DNA of 64,000 bases, from assembly GCA_037576195.1 (NCBI GenBank), contig JAQZDE010000054.1:1-64000 (forward strand), read 5' to 3'. Under the pieces are notes generated by a model that was given only the letters and a program-made list of their open reading frames with translations, searched no databases and was not told the origin of the DNA. The stretch's first letter is position 1; every line of letters starts with the position of its first letter. Of this stretch, positions 58,324 through 64,000 are shown one piece after another. Source of the stretch: Phytoseiulus persimilis (taxonomy: Eukaryota; Arthropoda; Arachnida; Mesostigmata; Phytoseiidae). The position numbers and the translations under genes were made by a program.

Positions 58324-61300
58324 ATGAAGAGACTTCTCATGTTTTTAAGTGTTTTGAGCGTCAGCGATCTCTCAGACGCTGGTGGAGCCTTACCCTGCCA
58401 TTACCCAGGAAGTCCCCAGCACGGCAGACTATCAGGATGGAAAGCGGGTTTCCCCAACGACTCGATTGCGGAGTGCGTGCGTCCTATGGAAACTATCCGT
58501 ACACCTCACAGATTCACGTGCCCTCCGATCCAGTATTTCGAAAATATTTGCTGAGCAACGATCGAGTATTCTGAGTCTTGAAGTGACTCCGGGGCTCTAA
58601 CATCGCGGATTTCAGCGATTCGGTGAAGTTGCTAACCAACCTCACTCCACGAAGGTTCGAGTGCGATCCTGGTTACCAGCGCGTTGGGCCGAAGTCTTTG
58701 ATTTGCATGAGTGGGGAATGGAGCCGAGGAATTCCATTCTGTGTGCGAGACCTGGCTCGAGGGAAACCCGTGCGTCAGGCTGAACCCTTGGCAATGGACT
58801 TCAATGCTGGTTTGCTCGTGGATGGGAACGACACCACCTGTACGAAACCCGCCAATCACTGGTCCGTCAGTCTCTTCGAGGAGACTAGAATAATGGCGAG
58901 TATTGGACCGTCGACTTTTTGGAGGTCTCGAGAAAATCCTCACCTACTACATATTTTCTGATTCCTCCACAGATTGTGAAGCTGGTTCTTGGCGCTGATG
59001 CTGCCGCAAACACGGTGTCCATAAGGATAGGGGACCAGCCTTTAACTGGGGGTGAAAACCCCGGTGGAGATCTGTGCGCGAATCTCGAAATCGATCTCGA
59101 GAGCGAAATGACGTATTACGTCAAATGCGACTCACGGTTGAGCCGCGGGAGGTAAGAGAATTATTCTCCGATCCGTTCTGGGGTCACAGCACCGATGTTC
59201 AATGAGAACCTCCACGCACCGGAGTTTTTGCGGATGCCAGAAAACGCTCATGGGTTCATTCCATGGGTTCCAGCTTCATTTCGGTCCTCGTGGACCCGAA
59301 GAACGGACCCGCTCCTCTGTGCGCTTTAGAGGCTTACCCGACTTATGCAGTATCTCATGAAGATGCCTGTCCTCAGGCTTACAAAGACACTTTCAAAGAC
59401 ACCTTTAACGTAAGAGCTTATGATGAGACTTTCTCGCTGTCAACTCTCAGCTCTGAGAAGGGGCACTCCGTGTGAATTTCGATGAGTTTCGTGAATTTCT
59501 GGCTCTATTCCGGATTCGTTCCGGGGTCCTTTTCCATCAGCTCTTGCCAACAGTTTCCATCCTCATGTTTTCCCTAGAGTTTGATCCCCGGGTCAGCTAC
59601 AACTGATCAGCGGACAATGTTTCAGGGAACGTGCTACGAGTTCCATTACACGGACCCAGCTCCGATTGGCGATGCCAGATCCATCTGTTACAGAGCGGAA
59701 GGCCGCCTCATAGGGAACGCGCCTATTGATCAGCAAACTTTGAACTATTTGAAGTGGCGTGCCGAGGAAATCTTCCGCGGAGCCTCGTTCTGGTTGGATC
59801 TCAACTCTACGATTGCGGTAAATCAGCGGCTTTCATCCCCGATCTTTCGCTCCGTTCTCCTTTCGTCGTCCCTCGTACATGGTGCACCAGCCGTTACAGC
59901 ACAGCAAATCTGCACATGTAACGCTGGAAAACCAAGAAAACCTGCGTGCGAGAGACAGTATCCAATTTGGCGTCTTCGATCCGCCACCTTTCAGCGACTT
60001 CGCGTTAGAAGAGAAACTGATATCAGAGACATTTTTTCTCGGCATCTTGTTTCCTCTCCTACGAGTGAATTTCAATGGAGATCGTCGAGAAACTCCGCAT
60101 TGGAAACCTTTCAGGGAACACTGGTGAACAACACGGATTGGACAAATGTCGCGGGAAAGGGGGCCTGCTACGTTCTGAGCGCGAGGAATGGTTTTAGCAG
60201 ATCGGAATGCGAATCACCGAATCACGTAATTTGTGCCTACAGCGTCGTGAGTTGTGGAAGACCTCGACTGCCCAAAGCATTCGATGGTTGGCAAGGAATC
60301 GGTACGTCCCTCAAGGTTGAGCACGAACGCCAGCCGTCGATTTGAGGGAGCTCGGAGGAGGAAGCTCGCGGCGTTCCCTTAGCGAAAGTATTCGCTGTTG
60401 ACCCTACCCGCAAGGAGGCTTGAGAAACTCTCGATCATCACAAGAGGATATGATAGAGCTGGATGACGGGATTAGCCCCCTAAAATGCTTCAGTAATCCA
60501 AATCCTTTCCAGACAAGTTAAAAACAGGGCGAACCTTGAAAAACTTAAGATGTTCCGAAGGATTCTACGCAGAAACGGAAGAACCGCTCTCGTGCAACAG
60601 CAGGGGCGAAATAACGGGTGAACCTTCAGGAAATTCTCGCAAAACCTCCCCATCTATTTTTTCCAATATTGGCCGACAGGAGAGAACATGACGGTCCTGT
60701 CTCATTATGAATATACGTGCGCTGATCTTCAGGAGCTGTCCATTGTCGCAAGTTCGTTTGCGGCACGCCGCCGGTAGTGCGGGGAGGATTTTCTCGATCC
60801 ACGTCAAATCACACGGTTGAATATAAATGCAACGGAGGAAAGTTCGTGAAGGTATCCCTCTTGAGATAATTTTGTGGAGTCTGGGGAAGATGGACCATAG
60901 ATCGACAAAACAACGTACGGAAAATTCGTCATTCCGCAGGGTGACTCCAGGGTTGTTTGCGATATCACGACGCTCAAATGGGGCGGAGCACCGACTTGTC
61001 AGACGTTCTTCGAGGTCTTCAAGGATTGGTTCCATGTCAGTGAAGGAAGCGTTCAGGTAGGTAGATCTCCCGGAGCTTCCCCCGATCCGGAACCTTCATG
61101 GTCGATATCGCACTCGTTTGATTTCCCTCGTATTTGGCGCAACGGCAACCGATCCCTGTTCTTCTAGAAATTCGAGGATCTCCCGGCGGCCGGTCAAGTG
61201 GCCATCTTGGCAGCAGTGCCGGCTGTGATCATTTTAGTCCTGTTCGGAATCTTCTATCGCGTTCGAACTTCACGTCGATGCAAAGGAGTCAAGGTGGGCA

Positions 61301-61442
61301 GGTCGGGTACTTTTCTCGATTTACTCATCTCAGCTGAAGCCCTCTGGCGCAACGAATCGATTGGCGTTTACAGGGAGCCTTCCGCCTGGAATCGCGAGGG
61401 GTACTTCCTGCCGCAATAAACCCAGAAACAAGCGCAGACTGA
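58324..61442 (+). CDS. fw: Furrowed-like membrane protein: sushi, F5/8C-type lectin, C-type lectin
   Basis: A single-pass adhesion/receptor protein resembling Drosophila furrowed. Exons, in phase unless noted: 58324-58472, 58655-58924, 58973-59151, 59274-59349, 59578-59817, 60115-60301, 60787-60851, 60940-61056, 61168-61293 and 61374-61442. The order is: signal peptide (MKRLLMFLSVLSVSDLSDAG); sushi 1 from CHYPGSPQHG to GEWSRGIPFC; a discoidin/fucolectin-like domain (DLARGKPVRQ, YWTVDFLE, FISVLVDPKN, LCALEAY); a C-type lectin domain (GTCYEFHY, NNTDWTNVAGKGACYVLS, ECESPNHVICAY); sushi 2 (SCGRPRLP to KWGGAPTC); a membrane helix (VAILAAVPAVIILVLFGIF); and a short basic tail. Inside 58655-58924 the frame changes between NHWSVSLFEE and YWTVDFLE, so a very small intron (about 58859-58888) or an error is needed. 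With only two sushi repeats it is much shorter than the fly protein. Confidence 0.78.
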
Positions 61443-62796
61443 GAACCGCGGTCTACCTAAAGACACCGACGTCGTCGTTGAATTTTCCAATATCTAAAAC
61501 AAAAGAAACTACGAGAGAGACGTTCGAGTTTGTCGAGTCGTTCTTCGGTTGCTCGAAGTATTTTGAGGAGGGAACTTCACTGTGTCGCCCTGACCATCCT
61601 TGTAAGGATTCGTGTATTGTTACCTTGAATTGAGATTTTTTTAGGCCCGATCCGCTACGCGAACTCCGAAGAACGCTGGAGAGACGGCGAGAGACTGAGC
61701 GTGGCCTACGGAATACACCTGTGATTCGGAACGTGCTGCGATCGCCACGCAGAGTTCCCGAGATAAATGTTATACCCCCGGCGCTGGACTCGGTAGCGAG
61801 AAGTCTTGCTTAGCCTTTAGATCATAGAGTTATACATATTTTTCGGATTCACCTGGTTTTTAACGTTAAGTGAGGAGTTATTATTCCAACTCGAAGTGAG
61901 TGACGTGCGAATCGAGTGCGTCAGATCAACTTGTATCGAAACGAAGTAGCGCCGGTGATTCCAGAGTGGCGGTTTGCTGTAAACCGGACAAGATAATTCC
62001 CCTTCGCTCAAAATTATGAGCGAGCATATACACAACATACTGGGGAAACTTGCAGGCTCTGTGCGAATAAATTACACCTGTCGTTTGAAAAAAGAGGAGT
62101 CAGCTACCTTTACGATCTTTGGAAGCCGGAGAAAGTCGTTTAGAGCGAGGCATTCTTCATGCGTGGTTCGTTGGATTCCTAGTCCGAATACGATGAAGCT
62201 CAACATTGATACATTCGCGTCACGTCGTTTCCACGGCGACCACAGCGCTGGCGGATAGCAGGAAGGGCATAATTGTTCGTTGCATGGTTTGTTCATCATA
62301 ATTATTAATCTCTCAGAGTGTCAGCCCAAGTTGAACGAATTATGATATTGTGTCGCAGTCTACTTGTTCCGGAGCGAATGGGTTCTCGATAGAGAGATTC
62401 AGAACCGATGTCCCGAATATTCAGTGTCCACGAGGTCAATATTATTGACGGGCGGGTTTCACCCAGCTGCCGTAGATTATTTTCCCCTCGGATTTATCCC
62501 TCCGATCGAAGTCCAACCCATAGTCGATCGAAGACTGTTCTCAATCAGCCAGTCGAGCGGGAGAGATACGGGCTCGCAGCTGGAAGTTTTCAGGTGACTG
62601 AACAGTGCGTGTGAAGCTCGCTGTTTTTCCGGAAATTTCCGAATCATCCACCGACTCGTTCTTGTATCCGCGGAATCGGTTGAATGTTCAGTTGGCAGTG
62701 CTGCCGTTCGACCGCGAATTTATTCGCATCGCTCCGAGCGGCATTTCCCGAAAGCCTCGACAACGGCGGCAGTTGCGTAGGCAGCGGATAGTCTGC
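61443..62796. other. Stretch after the furrowed-like gene
   Basis: No gene was recognised. The sequence becomes more AT-rich with short open frames only. It likely contains the furrowed-like 3' untranslated region. Confidence 0.4.
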
Positions 62797-63702
62797 TCAG
62801 TAATTAATCTTCGAGTCAGCTTGAGAGCGTTCGCAAACATCTATTTCGACAGCGGAGACATATGGCAGTGACAGCCAGGGAGCGCGAAGAATACAGTAGC
62901 GCTCACAATCCAGCGAGATGTCGCAATCGAAGGTTGATTTTTTTGCGACTCCAACACCGGCGCCACTCGGTGCCAATAAGCGCCGAACATGAAGAGCTTG
63001 AAGAGAATGATGCTCTGTGGTCATCGATCCCAGCATCTGCTCCTCCGCTAGTCCGGTCGGAGTCGCCCCGAAACCCGTGAGGAATTCACGCCGTTGCCAC
63101 ATCGATAGATTTTTGCAGGGCAAGCATTGCATGCTTCGCATTCTGATTTCATCCGGATTTTCGGCTGTCCCCGCGACCTCGATTTTTGCGGCCGCCGCCT
63201 TTCGCATGCTCCGACGAGTTCGCATAGGAGCGTTCGAGAGCTTTCCCACTGGCTTCGGATCTTCTAGCGGTAATGAGGCAACGAATGACCAGCGGAAAAA
63301 AACCAAAAGAAATCCGAAGCAAACGATCAGGTTAGAAGAGGCCGAGCAAACGACCGACCACTGGGCAAGAAGAGACCGGGCCAAGTTGTAGCCGCAAACG
63401 GAGTTGAGGAGCCGAAGGCGGCACCGACTTGCTTTCGGTTTATTTTTTGAAGACGTCGGTTGGCAAGTAAGCAAAAGCCCCAATAAAAACATTGCTTGTT
63501 GGTCAAGCTGAAGTGGCGTCAACCGGCCCGCCGACCGACCAGTTTGCCTACCAGTCGATCTATGCGCGGCCGCTGGCGAAGTTCTGGGAAGTTGTTCCTT
63601 TTCTCCTCTCGAATGAAGAGTAGAGCAACGTGAGTTTCGCGCACGCCCGTCCGTCGCTGGTTCGCCGAAGCGCCTGGTTCCTCCTAGCTTCTGGTCTGCC
63701 AT
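62797..63702 (-). CDS. Unrecognised 301-codon open frame with a signal-like segment
   Basis: The frame starts at ATG 63702 in a good context (AAAATGGCAGAC) and runs without a stop to 62797. Residues about 132-148 are strongly hydrophobic (LIVCFGFLLVFFRWSFV), followed by a small-residue stretch and then RTRR and KAAAAK clusters and two cysteine pairs (CLPC; CDISLDCERYC). Such a layout could be a membrane anchor, or a signal peptide of a secreted precursor if translation starts internally or an upstream intron is removed. The N-terminal third is Arg/Ser/Gln-rich and may be untranslated leader. No family is recognised. Confidence 0.35.
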   Translation of the reverse strand: MADQKLGGTRRFGEPATDGRARNSRCSTLHSRGEKEQLPRTSPAAAHRSTGRQTGRSAGRLTPLQLDQQAMFLLGLLLTCQPTSSKNKPKASRCRLRLLNSVCGYNLARSLLAQWSVVCSASSNLIVCFGFLLVFFRWSFVASLPLEDPKPVGKLSNAPMRTRRSMRKAAAAKIEVAGTAENPDEIRMRSMQCLPCKNLSMWQRREFLTGFGATPTGLAEEQMLGSMTTEHHSLQALHVRRLLAPSGAGVGVAKKSTFDCDISLDCERYCILRAPWLSLPYVSAVEIDVCERSQADSKINY

Positions 63703-64000
63703 TTTGTCTCAGCTCGACTTTGGCCGCCGCCGTAGTTGTTGTTGGGAGCAAGCTCGTCACAGCGAAAAAGACTAGGAACACGGGGCAGGCCGACGCGAGA
63801 AACAACGACGATAGGTATAACGCTTGCTGCGTCTGACCGAGCAGGAACCTCTGAGAGGGCGAGAATCATAAAAACGAGTCCAGAGCGAAAGCTTGCCACG
63901 GCATCTTTCTATTTCTCTCACTCTTCGGAGCAACGGCAACGAATTGTCCATTGTTCGTCCGTCCGTTCTTCGCTGCTTGCCCGCCTGCTTGTCTCGCTCA
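63703..64000. other. Right edge of window
   Basis: No gene was recognised. It has several CCGTCCG-type CG-containing motifs and pyrimidine-rich runs, and may be promoter or leader sequence of the minus-strand frame to its left. Confidence 0.3.

Overview
This window is a piece of nuclear DNA from an animal, most likely an arthropod. Protein-coding genes are split by GT-AG introns, mostly about 50-300 bases long. Base composition looks close to 50 percent GC, and conserved metazoan genes lie a few hundred bases apart on both strands. Small introns, compact spacing and an arthropod-type membrane lectin (furrowed-like) would suit a chelicerate mite, but the species is an inference. Exon borders below were worked out by hand from splice sites, reading-frame phase and family alignment from memory. 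No transcript or database evidence was available.

Layout. (1) 1-7600 is a tandem array of four units, each carrying a Nanos-type CCHC zinc finger. Units 1 and 2 have identical finger proteins and unit 3 has diverged. Unit 4 is broken by a LINE fragment pair and by a hAT-like DNA transposon. A 45-base minisatellite of about 17-18 copies sits between units 2 and 3. (2) 8148-10718 encodes a MAST/Greatwall-like protein kinase that has lost catalytic residues. (3) 10719-16329 is gene-poor, with transposon ends and small degenerate repeats. (4) 16330-24302 holds three minus-strand genes: a secreted pancreatic-type lipase with a PLAT domain, an unrecognised 253-residue protein, and a mitochondrial pyruvate dehydrogenase kinase. 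(5) 26477-39349 is a housekeeping cluster: RRP9 (U3 snoRNP), a p50RhoGAP-like protein, RNASEH2B, GTPBP4/NOG1 (60S assembly) and RBBP5 (H3K4 methyltransferase core). (6) 41560-43677 has a dead LINE tail and a secreted cysteine-rich protein. (7) 46189-61442 holds PSMC5/Rpt6, POLA1, MICU1 and a furrowed-like sushi/F5-8C/C-type-lectin receptor. (8) 62797-63702 is a 301-codon open frame that I do not recognise.

The conserved genes form convergent and divergent pairs with short gaps: RNASEH2B/GTPBP4 and POLA1/MICU1 converge, while GTPBP4/RBBP5 and MICU1/furrowed-like diverge. There is no sign of operon logic. The shared themes are replication and genome maintenance (POLA1, RNASEH2B), ribosome assembly (RRP9, GTPBP4) and mitochondrial regulation (PDK, MICU1). 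The most unusual part is the nanos array with its nested insertions and minisatellite, followed by the degenerate kinase.
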